Positions 34,593-43,839 of a stretch of DNA of 64,000 nucleotides are shown in pieces. Location: contig JBCBAV010000001.1 of assembly GCA_038532285.1 (NCBI GenBank), positions 14,352 through 78,351 of the forward strand, in the 5' to 3' direction. The position numbers and the translations under genes are program-made. Within the stretch, counting starts at the first letter, position 1; the number at the start of each line of letters is the position of its first letter. The notes beneath the pieces are model-generated. The model was not told where the DNA came from. It ran no database searches and worked only from the letters and a program-made list of their open reading frames with translations. Source of the stretch: Tateyamaria sp038532285 (GTDB taxonomy: Bacteria > Pseudomonadota > Alphaproteobacteria > Rhodobacterales > Rhodobacteraceae).

Positions 34593-35549
34593 TTAAAGCG
34601 TGGCGGGGGCCGTCTGGCTGTGCATGCGCCGGATCTCGGCGAGGCGGCGTTCGAAGCGGGGAGCGGGTGTCAGCCGACCGGTCACGTTCTGGCACAGCCA
34701 TTGCGACAGGCCGGGCGTATCACGCGCATCCGTGGCGGCGAGCACCCGGCGCAGGTAGCCGCGATTGTCGCGGCGGGCACGGTAGAGCGTGGCGAACGCG
34801 GCCTCGTCCAGGGTGCCGGACGCGGCCTGGATGAACAGGGCGGTGAGCACGTCCATTTCCATCAGCGCGCTCTGGATCGCGTCGCCCATGTGGCGCAGCC
34901 GCAGTTTGGTGACGCCCGTGCGGGTAAAGAGTGCCGCGTGCATCGCATCGAGCGTCTCTGACGGATCGTAGAGCACGTAGGCGTGGTCGCAGGCGTCCAG
35001 CATGTCGGGCGCATAGCCGTAGCGCGAGGTGAAATCGGTACGGCGCATGTCGGTGAAGCGGTCGTCCCATTCGGTGATGCGCGGATCGAGCGTGGCCTGC
35101 GGCTGCACCGTGATGACACGGGCACCGGGGGCTGCGACGGAATAGGCCGCGGCGGCATAGCCGCAGGGGCCTGCGCCGTAGAACAGGACGGTGTCAAACT
35201 CGTCGAAAAAGCCGTGGTCGATCAGGTTGTCAAAGAGGCCGAAAACCGCGCGGTCGCGGAACCACGTGTCACCGTCGGAGGCCAGGAGCAGGTGCGACCA
35301 GCCCGCGTTGCGCACCATCGACCAGCCGATGGGTTCGGACGTATCCGACAGCGCGCGCATGCCCTGAACGGTTTCGAACGTGACCAGCAGCGTGTCGCCG
35401 CGGCGCACGTGGGCGGCAAAGTGGCGCCGGCCCAGAGCGTTGAAAAAGCCATCATCCTCAGCAACTTGGGCCAGTCTGGTCAGCCAGCCGCCCTTGGGCA
35501 GGTCGGCCAGGTCGGGGTCGAATGTGGCGGTGTCGTTTGCCATGCTCAT
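34593..35549 (-). CDS. Alpha/beta-hydrolase-like protein without the nucleophile serine
   Basis: A 318-residue protein. The central text VLFYGAGPCGYAAAAYS near residue 120 has the place and spacing of the GxSxGG nucleophile turn of alpha/beta hydrolases, but the Ser is replaced by Gly and a Cys lies two residues later. The segment following it, VITVQPQATLDPRITEWDDRF (broken here), resembles a group of Roseobacter hydrolase-like proteins linked to glycosyltransferases. Such proteins are sometimes annotated as PAPS reductases, for which no motif is seen. It is separated by 83 bases from the glycan operon on the same strand. Confidence 0.55.
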   Translation of the reverse strand: MSMANDTATFDPDLADLPKGGWLTRLAQVAEDDGFFNALGRRHFAAHVRRGDTLLVTFETVQGMRALSDTSEPIGWSMVRNAGWSHLLLASDGDTWFRDRAVFGLFDNLIDHGFFDEFDTVLFYGAGPCGYAAAAYSVAAPGARVITVQPQATLDPRITEWDDRFTDMRRTDFTSRYGYAPDMLDACDHAYVLYDPSETLDAMHAALFTRTGVTKLRLRHMGDAIQSALMEMDVLTALFIQAASGTLDEAAFATLYRARRDNRGYLRRVLAATDARDTPGLSQWLCQNVTGRLTPAPRFERRLAEIRRMHSQTAPATL

Positions 35550-35632
35550 GTCCTTCGTGCCCTGCTGTGTGCCCAGGGTTCGGGCGCAGGGATACTGCGA
35601 GACTTAGGCAGAAATTTGAAGAAAGTTAGAGG

Positions 35633-36682
35633 CTACTGTGCCTGCGCGGCCTTGGCGCGGTTGGCAAAGGCGACCATGAACTGGGCCGCTTTCTGGCCCA
35701 CGGGGCGCGTGGGCGGGGTCATCAGCAGGCGGCCAAACAGGGCGCGGTAGGGTTCTTCCATCATCAGCGCTTCGAACTTTTGTTTGCGCCAGGCGACGGC
35801 GTTTTCGTGCAATTCCAACAGGTTGGGGTCGGATTTCAGTTCGGTGAGATGGGCGTCGCGGGCGGCGTCGTAGCGGCGGATGCTGGGGTCGTCATGGGAC
35901 GAGAAGTTGCGTTCGACCCAGTAGTCCATGCCCAGCACGTCGCCCGCGTGCACCGCGCGGCCACGGGCGGCCTTGAGCACGTAGCTTTCCATCGCGCCGA
36001 GCGCGTAGTGGTTGATCTGCGCCAGACCGTAGTTGGCGCGGCCGAAATTGGAGAACACGCGGCGGGTCTTGAACTGGTCATCCAGCGGGCGGCCGTGGCT
36101 GTCGTACCAGCGGGCGTCCGCCAGCCGATCCTGATCGGGGTCGCGGGGGCGGTGCACGCCGGGTTTGGCGTAGGTGCCGTCGTTGCGGTAGAGCGTCTTG
36201 AACATCGACGCGCGCCACGGCCAGTAGAGCAGTTCGGGTGCTGCCTTGGGGAAGCTTTCGGTGACGGGGCGGTCGCGGTAGCGGACCTCGCCGTTGTTGC
36301 CAAAGAGCCGCCAGGTCAGCGTGATGGCGGTGGCGTCGGGCAGGGCGTCGTGCAGCGCCGACAGCGTGCCGTCGCCCACGTGGATGTTGACAAATTCGTC
36401 GATGTCGAGGGCGAGGATCCAATCGGCGGTCTTGACGGGGTCGAGTTTGGCCGCGCGCTTCATCGCGGTGAACTGGATGCCGCCCTTGTCATGGGGGCCG
36501 TCGTTGCGGATGTGGGTGAGCCAGCCAAGATCCGCGAGCCGGTCCAGCATCGTGTCGGTGCCATCCTCGCAATCATTTGAAAAGACGACGAAATCGCCGA
36601 AACCCACGGCGCGGTGATGGGCCAGCCATTCGAGCAGAAAGGCGGCCTCGTTCCGGACGGTGAGCAGGGCGAGGTGGGTCAC
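35633..36682 (-). CDS. Glycosyltransferase family 2-like protein (glycan operon)
   Basis: A 349-residue protein. The N-terminus THLALLTVRNEAAFLLEWLAHHRA carries the donor-binding start (split by an RNE turn), and the metal core is DWILALDIDEFVNIHVGDG near 88-106. It starts with GTG at 36682, overlapping the TGA of the upstream FkbM gene as GTGA, so translation is coupled. The C-terminal 100 residues (about 235-335) carry NHYALGAMESYVLKAARGRA, common to this family of large enzymes. Its substrate is unknown. Confidence 0.78.
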   Translation of the reverse strand: MTHLALLTVRNEAAFLLEWLAHHRAVGFGDFVVFSNDCEDGTDTMLDRLADLGWLTHIRNDGPHDKGGIQFTAMKRAAKLDPVKTADWILALDIDEFVNIHVGDGTLSALHDALPDATAITLTWRLFGNNGEVRYRDRPVTESFPKAAPELLYWPWRASMFKTLYRNDGTYAKPGVHRPRDPDQDRLADARWYDSHGRPLDDQFKTRRVFSNFGRANYGLAQINHYALGAMESYVLKAARGRAVHAGDVLGMDYWVERNFSSHDDPSIRRYDAARDAHLTELKSDPNLLELHENAVAWRKQKFEALMMEEPYRALFGRLLMTPPTRPVGQKAAQFMVAFANRAKAAQAQ

Positions 36683-37380
36683 TTGATGGGCCAGGCGCGG
36701 CGGAAAGTCACCACCTTGCGCATGGATTGGCGCGGCGCATAGGCGAGGCCTGCGTCCATGAAGGCGCGGAACACGGCATTCACGCCCTCGGGGCCGATCC
36801 ATTGCGGGTGCAGTTCGACCACTGCGGTGCGCACGGTGGACAGGTCCATGAGCGGGATCACCTCGGCCTCGGCCCCTTCGATGTCGCAGATCAGGAAGGT
36901 CGGTTTGATCGCCTTGATCGCCGATTTGGCATTGCGCACCTCGACCTGTTGGGTGTCGATCACGTCCGTGCCGTCCTTTTTATCGAGCGAGGAGGCCATG
37001 AACTGCTGGCGGACATAGAAATTGGCGGTGCCCTTGCGTTTGCCCAGCACGGCGTGGTGCACGGTGATGTTGTCCAGGCCGTTCACCTCGTGGGTTTCGT
37101 GCATGTAGTCGACGAGGGCGGCGTTCGCTTCGAACACGTGGACGTGGGACAGGTCGCGGTTCCTCGCGAGGATCGCGGACATGAAGCCGATGCCGCCGCC
37201 CAGTTCCATGACGACGTCGCCGGGGCGGACCATGCGCAGGGCGGCATCGGCCTCCTTGGCTTCGTAGGTGTCGGTTTGCAGCTTGTTCCGGATGTGCGGG
37301 CCGACGATGGCGCCGCGCCACGGGAATTGCACGTTGCGGGCGGTCACGTAACCTTTGGGGGGTGGGGTGCGGCCATCCAT
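36679..37380 (-). CDS. FkbM-family methyltransferase (glycan operon)
   Basis: A 233-residue SAM-dependent methyltransferase. The SAM motif is VVMELGGGIGFMSAIL near residue 57, then VHVFEAN near 79 and a late FLICDIEGAE near 165 that is typical of FkbM. It starts at 37380, one base after the stop of the fused enzyme upstream, and ends overlapping the next start. FkbM enzymes often methylate sugar hydroxyls, which would fit an operon acting on a glycan. Confidence 0.85.
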   Translation of the reverse strand: MDGRTPPPKGYVTARNVQFPWRGAIVGPHIRNKLQTDTYEAKEADAALRMVRPGDVVMELGGGIGFMSAILARNRDLSHVHVFEANAALVDYMHETHEVNGLDNITVHHAVLGKRKGTANFYVRQQFMASSLDKKDGTDVIDTQQVEVRNAKSAIKAIKPTFLICDIEGAEAEVIPLMDLSTVRTAVVELHPQWIGPEGVNAVFRAFMDAGLAYAPRQSMRKVVTFRRAWPIK

Positions 37381-37381
37381 T

Positions 37382-39742
37382 CTAGCTGTCCATGTCGAGG
37401 GCGAGGGCATAGGCGACCCGTTCGCTTTCGGTCAGTTTGACCTTGAGCGCCTGGGCGTAGAGTTCCTGAAATTCGGGCATGTCGTGCAGTTCGTCCGCCT
37501 TGGCCCGGTGCCATTTGAGGCCTTGGGCGTGCAGGTCGCGCAGCCGGTCGTCCTGCATCAGCCGGTCATATTCGGCGCGCAGGCGCGGCACGTTGCGTTT
37601 GATCGTCAGGTCGCGGAAATCGGACCAGTCCATGCGAATCCAGTAGTTGATCCCGATGGAGCGGTCGACATGCAGCGCGCGGCCGCGCTGGCGTTTGATC
37701 AGGAAGCTTTCGGCCGAGCGCAGGGCGTAGTGGTTGAGCTGGATCAGGTCGTAGCCGATGGTCTTTTTCGAGCTGCGCCAGCCGTTTTTCGCGGTGGCGG
37801 GCGTGATGTCGGTTCCCGAGCCGTTGACCCAGCGCACCTTGTCCTCGAATCCGTCCTGCAGGCCGTTGGGGCGGTGGCAGCTGAATTTGCGGTAGGCGCC
37901 CATGTTCTTGAACATGGTCTTGAAGCCCCAGACGGTGTGCGGTTTAGGGCAGTAGGCGGGGGCGCAATGGTCGAACTGGTCGATGACAAATTCATCGGCC
38001 AGTGCGGTGACGCCGTTATGGCCAAAGAGCCGCCATGTCATCGCGACGTTGGTGGCATCGGGCACCTTGTCAAAGAAATCATCCAGCGTGCCGTTGCCGG
38101 TGCGCACGTTGATGAATTCATCGACGTCGATGTGGATGATCCAGTCGGCGTTGCGGATCACCGGTTCCTGCTGCGCCTGGTTCAGCGCGTGCTGCTGCGG
38201 AGAGTTGCCGCGCCATGTGTCGTTGTTGCGGTGTTCGACCACGCCCATCTCTTGCAGCCGGTCGAGGATTTCGGACGTCCCGTCGGTGCAGTCATTGGTG
38301 TAGATCAGGAAGTTGTCGACGCCGATGGCGCGGTGATAGGCGACCCATTCGACGATGTAGGGGGCCTCGTTCTTCATGCAGCCGACGATGACGCGCCCGG
38401 TGCTGCCCTTGGGCAGCTTGCGGGGTTTCATCGGGTTGTAGGGATCGCGTTCCTCGTCCTCGGGCAGTTTGATCAGCTTGTTGTGCGGGTTGATCTGGGT
38501 CGACAGCACGATCTGGTGGTTGACCTCGACCATTTTGAGCAGGCGGTCGCGGGCCTCGCGGGCGGCTTTGTCGTCGGCGGCCTCGGGCAGGATTTCGTCG
38601 AACTTGGTGGCCGTTTGGGTGACGGCGGCGCGTTCGGCGCGCAGTTCGGCGGCGTCGCGGGCATTGCGGCGCAGGCGGAAGTCGAAGGCGGTGAGGTACT
38701 GGCTGGCGCGGAAGCCGCGTTTTGGGTCGGCTTCGGTCCAGAGTTTGGCCTTTTTGGGCGTGTCGGTCAGCGCGTGTTTGACCGCCGGAAAGCGTTTGAT
38801 CAGCGCGGCGTTGTCCGATTTGAAGAAATCGGAGACGGGATAGAGGCTGCCGGGGTCGATGGGTTTGCCGCCCACGGCGAATTCGGCGCGCAGCAAGCGC
38901 CAGAGATCGCGCGGCACCGACAGGTCTGTGGCCTGCATGTAGCGGATCAGGTTGTCGTTAAATTCGCGGGTGCGCGCGACGAAGGGCGCGGGGGGCTGTT
39001 TTTCGGGCTTTTCGTCCTTGGTGTCGGGGATCGAGATGTCGGTGCCGAGGATGGCGTTGATCTCGTCCGCGCCGCGGGGGCCGTAGAGCGTGTCCATGTC
39101 GAGCGGGCGCAGGGTGACCGACCCTTGGCCAAAGGTGCCTTCCCAGAAGTCCACGAGGGCCGCGTAGTCGAGCCATTGCGGCGGGGCCTGCACGTGGTTG
39201 AACAGGCCAAAGATCGGGTCCTGTTCCTGATAGGCCGCAAGCGACGCGTCCCACCAGCGGTCCCCGGATTTGGCGAGCTTGAGTTCCGGGGTCAGGTCGT
39301 GGCGGCGCCCTTCGAGCACGCGTTGGGCGTAGTGGCCCGCAAGGATGTGCGATTGTTCGCGCACGTGGGCGACGATGCGGATGTCGGCGGCGTGGGGCGA
39401 CAGCAGATCCTTGAGCCGTTGCAGTTCCGTGTCGCGGCAGAGCATCGCGCCGAAATGACCCGTCGACAGGATCACGTGGTCGGGGTTTTTCGCCGCCGCT
39501 TCGGTCAGTTGCTGGGTGATCTCGCCAAAGAGCGCGTCCTGCGCAATGCGGCGTTCAAAGCCGCGCTTGAAGCGGACGATGGTCACCAGATCCTCGTCCG
39601 CGCAGGCCATGTAGACGCGGATGTGGTTCCAGTCGGGGGCGATCAAGCCGTGCTTTTCCAGCATCTGGCCGTGCGCCTTCAGGATGGTACGAAAGCGGCT
39701 TGAGCCGTCTTCCGTGGGGCCGATGAGCAGGGTGATGCGCAT
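37382..39742 (-). CDS. Fusion of a sulfotransferase-like domain and a family 2 glycosyltransferase
   Basis: A 786-residue two-part protein. Residues 1-220 have the layout of sulfotransferases (LLIGPTEDGSSRFRTIL start, then HVILSTGHFGAML near 90 and RIVAHVREQSHILAGHYAQRV near 121-140), but the phosphosulfate loop KTGTT is replaced by TEDGSS, so catalysis is doubtful. Residues 220-430 form a charged linker. Residues 440-700 are a family 2 glycosyltransferase with GCMKNEAPYIVEWVAYHRAIG (split) and WIIHIDVDEFINV near 540. It is one base from each neighbour. Confidence 0.75.
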   Translation of the reverse strand: MRITLLIGPTEDGSSRFRTILKAHGQMLEKHGLIAPDWNHIRVYMACADEDLVTIVRFKRGFERRIAQDALFGEITQQLTEAAAKNPDHVILSTGHFGAMLCRDTELQRLKDLLSPHAADIRIVAHVREQSHILAGHYAQRVLEGRRHDLTPELKLAKSGDRWWDASLAAYQEQDPIFGLFNHVQAPPQWLDYAALVDFWEGTFGQGSVTLRPLDMDTLYGPRGADEINAILGTDISIPDTKDEKPEKQPPAPFVARTREFNDNLIRYMQATDLSVPRDLWRLLRAEFAVGGKPIDPGSLYPVSDFFKSDNAALIKRFPAVKHALTDTPKKAKLWTEADPKRGFRASQYLTAFDFRLRRNARDAAELRAERAAVTQTATKFDEILPEAADDKAAREARDRLLKMVEVNHQIVLSTQINPHNKLIKLPEDEERDPYNPMKPRKLPKGSTGRVIVGCMKNEAPYIVEWVAYHRAIGVDNFLIYTNDCTDGTSEILDRLQEMGVVEHRNNDTWRGNSPQQHALNQAQQEPVIRNADWIIHIDVDEFINVRTGNGTLDDFFDKVPDATNVAMTWRLFGHNGVTALADEFVIDQFDHCAPAYCPKPHTVWGFKTMFKNMGAYRKFSCHRPNGLQDGFEDKVRWVNGSGTDITPATAKNGWRSSKKTIGYDLIQLNHYALRSAESFLIKRQRGRALHVDRSIGINYWIRMDWSDFRDLTIKRNVPRLRAEYDRLMQDDRLRDLHAQGLKWHRAKADELHDMPEFQELYAQALKVKLTESERVAYALALDMDS

Positions 39743-39743
39743 G

Positions 39744-40400
39744 TCAGGAGGCCTTTGTCATAGGCGGCGTGGCGTGGTTCACGTTGGACTGGCCCCACCA
39801 CGGCAGATCGCGCCCGATAAAGGTGCCGATACGGGCGGCCGCATCCGGCGCAGCCGGGTCATAGGCGAGGAACTGGCCCGACCCTGCGAACACGCGGCGG
39901 CAGAACGCGTAGTGGCCCGCCACCCAGCGCGCAAGTTCCGCGGCGGACGTGCCGTAGCCTGCGGGCAGGCCCGGCACCGGGTGGCGCGGCAGCCGGTCGG
40001 TGCCAAGGCTGTTCCAGCGCAGCATGCTGTCGGCCACATCGTCGGGATTGCGTTCGGACAGCAGAAATTTCGCCTGCGGGTAGCGCGTGCGGATCGCGTC
40101 CAAGAGGCCCCAGTCGGTCTGCGGCCAGAAGTTGCGGCCCTGTCCCAGCGCGCTCATCTCTGCGATGGCGTCAAAGCCCGCGAAATAGTGTAGCGGGTCG
40201 CCCTGGCGGTAGTACCCTTCGTAGAGGATTTCGCCGACCATCTGGTCGTGCAGCGCCTCGTTTTCGGTCTGGTGCGCGCGCATGCGCCAATCCACGGTCT
40301 TGAGCCCCGCCCGGCGCAGGGCACGGGCCAGTGTGGTGGTCGCCGTCTTGGGCAGGCCGATGTGCAGGATCAGGGGGCGTCGTTTCGTCCGGGGGGTCAT
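39744..40400 (-). CDS. Sulfotransferase (glycan operon)
   Basis: A 218-residue PAPS-dependent sulfotransferase-like protein. The 5'-phosphosulfate loop is HIGLPKTATTTLARAL near residues 13-28, with a good KTATTT. FLLSERNPDDVADSM near 112-126 gives the 3'-phosphate binding part (Arg, Ser). It starts at 40400, overlapping the preceding glycosyltransferase stop (ATGA). It is short compared with most sulfotransferases. The acceptor is unknown. Confidence 0.75.
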   Translation of the reverse strand: MTPRTKRRPLILHIGLPKTATTTLARALRRAGLKTVDWRMRAHQTENEALHDQMVGEILYEGYYRQGDPLHYFAGFDAIAEMSALGQGRNFWPQTDWGLLDAIRTRYPQAKFLLSERNPDDVADSMLRWNSLGTDRLPRHPVPGLPAGYGTSAAELARWVAGHYAFCRRVFAGSGQFLAYDPAAPDAAARIGTFIGRDLPWWGQSNVNHATPPMTKAS

Positions 40401-41431
40401 GCGGGCAGCCCGATCAGCTTGCGCATGTCCGCCTCGGGCGGGGAATACTGGCTGGCGCGGCGCACGATATCGGCAAGGTCCTGAAAATGCTCAAGCTCCT
40501 TGAGGCGTTTGATGTGTTCGCGGTGCAGGTGCACCGCCTCTTCGTGCAGGTCGCCCACGCCGGGCAGCGCCTTGAGCGCGGCCATTTCGGCGTGCAGGGC
40601 GGGGGCCATGCGCAGGATGCTGGTGTCTTCCCACGCCTGATCGTTGCGTTCGCGCCAGTAGGTGTCGTCGAAATAGCGGTAGGTGCGGTTCACGTCGCCG
40701 CGGTCATTCTTGACCAGGTAGCTGTCGAGCGAGCGCAGCGCATAGTGGTTGAGTGTGGCAAACTTGCGCGCGCCCTGCGCCGGAAAGCGGTGAAAGCGAC
40801 GCTTGTTCATCGCGTGCATGAATTGGCGCGGCACCTGGCGGCCTGATCCGTCGGTCCAGTGCGGCTTGCGCTGACCGCGCGGGGCCTTTTTCAGGATGTA
40901 GGGACGGTGCGCACCGATGCGGCGCAGGGGGTAGGACGTGTGGATCAGGGACTTCACCTCGATCGCGGTGTCGCCGCACCACAGGTCGGGATTGTGGGTC
41001 CTTGTGAACTGTTCGATCACGGGGCGGTCTTCGAACGTCTCGATCCCGGCATTGGCCATGAACTGGAAGGTGATCGAGATCGCCTTGGGCCCGCCGCAGG
41101 CCTCGATCAGGTCGGGGATGGTGTGGTTGCCCACGTGGATGTTCAGAAACTCGTCCACATCCGCGATCCAGAGCCAGTCAGCGGGGTCGGGTTTTTCCAT
41201 CTCGCGGGCTTCGCGCAGCGCCTCGACCTGCATCGACCGCCCCTTGGCCGGGTTGGGCAGGTGGCCTACCACCCCGTGCTCTTTCAGCTTGTCCAGCAGG
41301 TGGTCGGTCCTGTCGGTGCAGTCGTTGGAAAAGAACAGGTGATCGGTGACGCCGATGAGGCGGTTGTAGGCGATCCATTCCAGCAGGAACGGACCTTCAT
41401 TCTTGACGCAGGTCACCGCTTTTATGCGCAT
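40397..41431 (-). CDS. Glycosyltransferase family 2-like protein, first gene of glycan operon
   Basis: A 344-residue protein with the same plan as the other IDxDEF enzymes: IKAVTCVKNEGPFLLEWIAYNR at the N-terminus (here broken) and DWLWIADVDEFLNIHVGNH near 87-105. It is the promoter-proximal gene of the chain, ending in an ATGA overlap with the sulfotransferase gene. The 187 bases upstream are shared with the divergent MoxR gene and probably hold the operon promoter. Confidence 0.78.
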   Translation of the reverse strand: MRIKAVTCVKNEGPFLLEWIAYNRLIGVTDHLFFSNDCTDRTDHLLDKLKEHGVVGHLPNPAKGRSMQVEALREAREMEKPDPADWLWIADVDEFLNIHVGNHTIPDLIEACGGPKAISITFQFMANAGIETFEDRPVIEQFTRTHNPDLWCGDTAIEVKSLIHTSYPLRRIGAHRPYILKKAPRGQRKPHWTDGSGRQVPRQFMHAMNKRRFHRFPAQGARKFATLNHYALRSLDSYLVKNDRGDVNRTYRYFDDTYWRERNDQAWEDTSILRMAPALHAEMAALKALPGVGDLHEEAVHLHREHIKRLKELEHFQDLADIVRRASQYSPPEADMRKLIGLPA

Positions 41432-41618
41432 GGTGCACCTGCCCGTTGGGTCATCTTCATGATCTCTGCCGCTCTGCCTCTCGCGATCTTATTGCCGCGT
41501 GATGGTTAAGGTCTGGTGGCACCATGCCATTTGTCGCGAATCAGGTCAACGCGCGCGCGGGCCTCTTGGGCTTGACGCGGGGCGCTGGCGGTGCAGGTTT
41601 GGGGAACGGAGGTGCCCG

Positions 41619-42527
41619 GTGACAAAACCACACTCAATCGATGCCGTGCAGGCCATGCTGGCCGCGCAGGGATATGTCTGCGACCGCGCCCTTGGCACGG
41701 TGGTGTTTCTGAGCCTCGCGCTGGGCCGGCCTCTGTTTCTCGAAGGGGAAGCCGGCGTGGGCAAGACCGAGATCGCCAAGGCGCTGGCCGCCGCGCTGGG
41801 CCGCCGGTTGATCCGGCTGCAATGCTACGAGGGGCTGGATGCGACATCTGCGGTCTACGAATGGAATTTCGCAGCCCAGATGGTGGCCATTCGCACCGCC
41901 GAGGCCGCAGGCAGCGCCGACCGGTCCGCATTGCAGACCGAGCTTTTTTCCGACGACTACCTGATCGAGCGCCCGCTGTTGCAGGCGATGCGACCCGATG
42001 AAAATGGCGCGCCGGTGCTGCTGATTGACGAGCTCGATCGCACCGACGAGCCGTTCGAGGCGTTCCTGCTGGAGGCGCTGAGCGATTTTCAGGTGACGAT
42101 CCCCGAGCTTGGCCCGGTGGTGGCCCCCGAGCCGCCGATCGTGATTGTCACGTCCAACCGGACGCGCGAGGTGCATGACGCGCTGAAGCGCCGGTGTCTC
42201 TATCACTGGGTGGATTATCCCGATTTCGACCGCGAGATGGCCATCCTCGAAGCCCGCGCGCCCGAAGCTGCCGAAGCGTTGAGCCGCGAGGTCGTGGCCT
42301 TTGTCCAGCGGCTGCGCACCGAGGATTTGTTCAAGAAACCCGGCGTGGCCGAGACCATCGACTGGGCCAAGTGCCTGCTCGCACTCGACATGATCAACCT
42401 CAGCCCCGAGGTGATCGCCGACACGCTGGGCGCGATCCTGAAATATCAGGACGACATCCAGAAGCTGCAAGGCTCGGAGGCCAAGCGCCTGCTGGACGAG
42501 GCCAAGGCATCGCTGGAACCGGCCTGA
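41619..42527 (+). CDS. MoxR-type AAA+ ATPase
   Basis: A 302-residue ATPase of the MoxR/CoxD group. Walker A is EGEAGVGKTEIAKAL near 39-53, Walker B is VLLIDELDRTDEPFEAFLLE near 135, and sensor 1 is IVIVTSNRTRE near 175. The start is GTG at 41619 with GGAGG 7 bases upstream; an ATG further up has no support. It is paired with a VWA gene 58 bases downstream, the usual arrangement of chaperone ATPase plus metal-binding partner in cofactor insertion, as in CO dehydrogenase maturation. Confidence 0.88.
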   Translation: MTKPHSIDAVQAMLAAQGYVCDRALGTVVFLSLALGRPLFLEGEAGVGKTEIAKALAAALGRRLIRLQCYEGLDATSAVYEWNFAAQMVAIRTAEAAGSADRSALQTELFSDDYLIERPLLQAMRPDENGAPVLLIDELDRTDEPFEAFLLEALSDFQVTIPELGPVVAPEPPIVIVTSNRTREVHDALKRRCLYHWVDYPDFDREMAILEARAPEAAEALSREVVAFVQRLRTEDLFKKPGVAETIDWAKCLLALDMINLSPEVIADTLGAILKYQDDIQKLQGSEAKRLLDEAKASLEPA

Positions 42528-42529
42528 TG

Positions 42530-42577
42530 CTTCTTCTGGCCAAAAATACCTCGGGGGTCTGGGGGTAGAACCCCCAG
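42530..42577. repeat. Repeat half copy and perfect hairpin between MoxR and VWA genes
   Basis: CTTCTTCTGGCCAAAAATACC (42530-42550, first 20 bases are shared exactly in reverse with copy 1) is followed by a hairpin CTGGGGG (42559-42565), loop TAGAA, CCCCCAG (42571-42577), 9 bases before the next start codon. This could modulate the VWA gene's expression relative to MoxR. Confidence 0.6.
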
Positions 42578-42585
42578 TCCGACGG

Positions 42586-43839
42586 ATGCCCGAATACGCC
42601 CCCCTTGAATTGCCGGAAACGCCGCGGCTGGCGGGCAATATCACGCATTTCGCCCGCGCGCTGCGCCGGGCGGGGTTGCGGATCGGGCCGGGGCGGGTGC
42701 TGGATGCGATCCGGGCGGTGGAGGCCGCGGGCTTTACCGAGCGGCGGGATTTTTACTGGACGCTGCACGCCTGTTTCGTGTCGCGACCCGAACATCGCGC
42801 TGTCTTTAGGCAGGTGTTTCGCCTCTACTGGCGGGATCCGCGATACCTTGAGCACATGATGGCCGCGATGGTGCCCGCGGTGCGTGGGGTGCAGGAGGAG
42901 CGCGGCGCGCAGTCGGCGGAAAAGCGGGCGGCGGAGGCGTTGCTCGACGGGTTGGGCGACGACATTGCCCTGCCCGAGGACGAAGAGGGCGGCACCGAGA
43001 TCGAGGTCGACGCGTCGCTGACCATGAGCGGCGAGGAACGGCTGCGCACGCTCGACTTCGAGCAGATGAGCACCGAAGAAATGGCGCAGGCCAAGGCCAT
43101 GCTTGCGCGTATGGCGATGGCGGTGGAGCCGGTCAAGACGCGCCGCCAGCAGGCGTCCCTGCGGGGCCGTGTGGACGCGCGCGCCACGCTGCGCGCGGCG
43201 ATGCGGCGGGGCGGCGAGATGGGCGTCTTGCGCCAAAAGGCGCCCCGCGTGCGCTATCCGAACCTCGTGGCGTTGTGCGACATCTCGGGCTCGATGAGCC
43301 AGTACAGCCGCGTGATCCTGCATTTCTTGCACGCGGTGTCGAATGCGCGCGGTGCAGGCTGGGCGCGTGTGCACGGGTTCACGTTCGGTACGCGGCTGAC
43401 GAACATCACCCGGCATCTGGCCACACGCGACGTGGACGCCGCCCTGCGCGCGGCGGGCGCCGAGGCGCAGGACTGGGAGGGCGGCACGCGGATCGGCGCG
43501 TGCCTCGAGACGTTCAACCGCGACTGGTCGCGGCGGGTGCTGGGGCAGGGGGCCGTGGTGCTGCTGATCACCGACGGGCTGGATCGGGGCGACCCGGAGG
43601 GCCTTGCGCGTCAGATGCAACGGTTGCACCTGTCCGCGCGCCGTCTGATCTGGGTGAACCCGCTGTTGCGCTGGCAGGAGTTCGCGCCCAAGGCGGCGGG
43701 GATCGCGGCGATGTTGCCGCATGTGGATGCGTTCCGCGCAGGCCATTCGATTGCGTCGTTGCAGGAGTTGGCGGACGTGATCACGGCCAAGGGCGATGTG
43801 GGCGACCGGGATCGTCTGTTGCGGATGCTGTCAGATTGA
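42586..43839 (+). CDS. VWA-domain protein, CoxE-like
   Basis: A 417-residue protein of the CoxE-like family. The C-terminal half is a von Willebrand A domain with the metal site DISGSMSQYSR near residue 229. TFGTRLTNIT near 266 and LLITDGLDRGDP near 327 follow in proper order. The N-terminal half is helical and charged (EEMAQAKAMLARMAMAVEP). It is the partner of the MoxR-type ATPase upstream. A terminator begins directly after the stop. Confidence 0.88.
   Translation: MPEYAPLELPETPRLAGNITHFARALRRAGLRIGPGRVLDAIRAVEAAGFTERRDFYWTLHACFVSRPEHRAVFRQVFRLYWRDPRYLEHMMAAMVPAVRGVQEERGAQSAEKRAAEALLDGLGDDIALPEDEEGGTEIEVDASLTMSGEERLRTLDFEQMSTEEMAQAKAMLARMAMAVEPVKTRRQQASLRGRVDARATLRAAMRRGGEMGVLRQKAPRVRYPNLVALCDISGSMSQYSRVILHFLHAVSNARGAGWARVHGFTFGTRLTNITRHLATRDVDAALRAAGAEAQDWEGGTRIGACLETFNRDWSRRVLGQGAVVLLITDGLDRGDPEGLARQMQRLHLSARRLIWVNPLLRWQEFAPKAAGIAAMLPHVDAFRAGHSIASLQELADVITAKGDVGDRDRLLRMLSD

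Noticed and set aside
34593..35549. PAPS reductase annotation for the hydrolase-like protein
   Set aside because: No PAPS reductase signature such as the ECGxH motif or SGGKDS loop is present.
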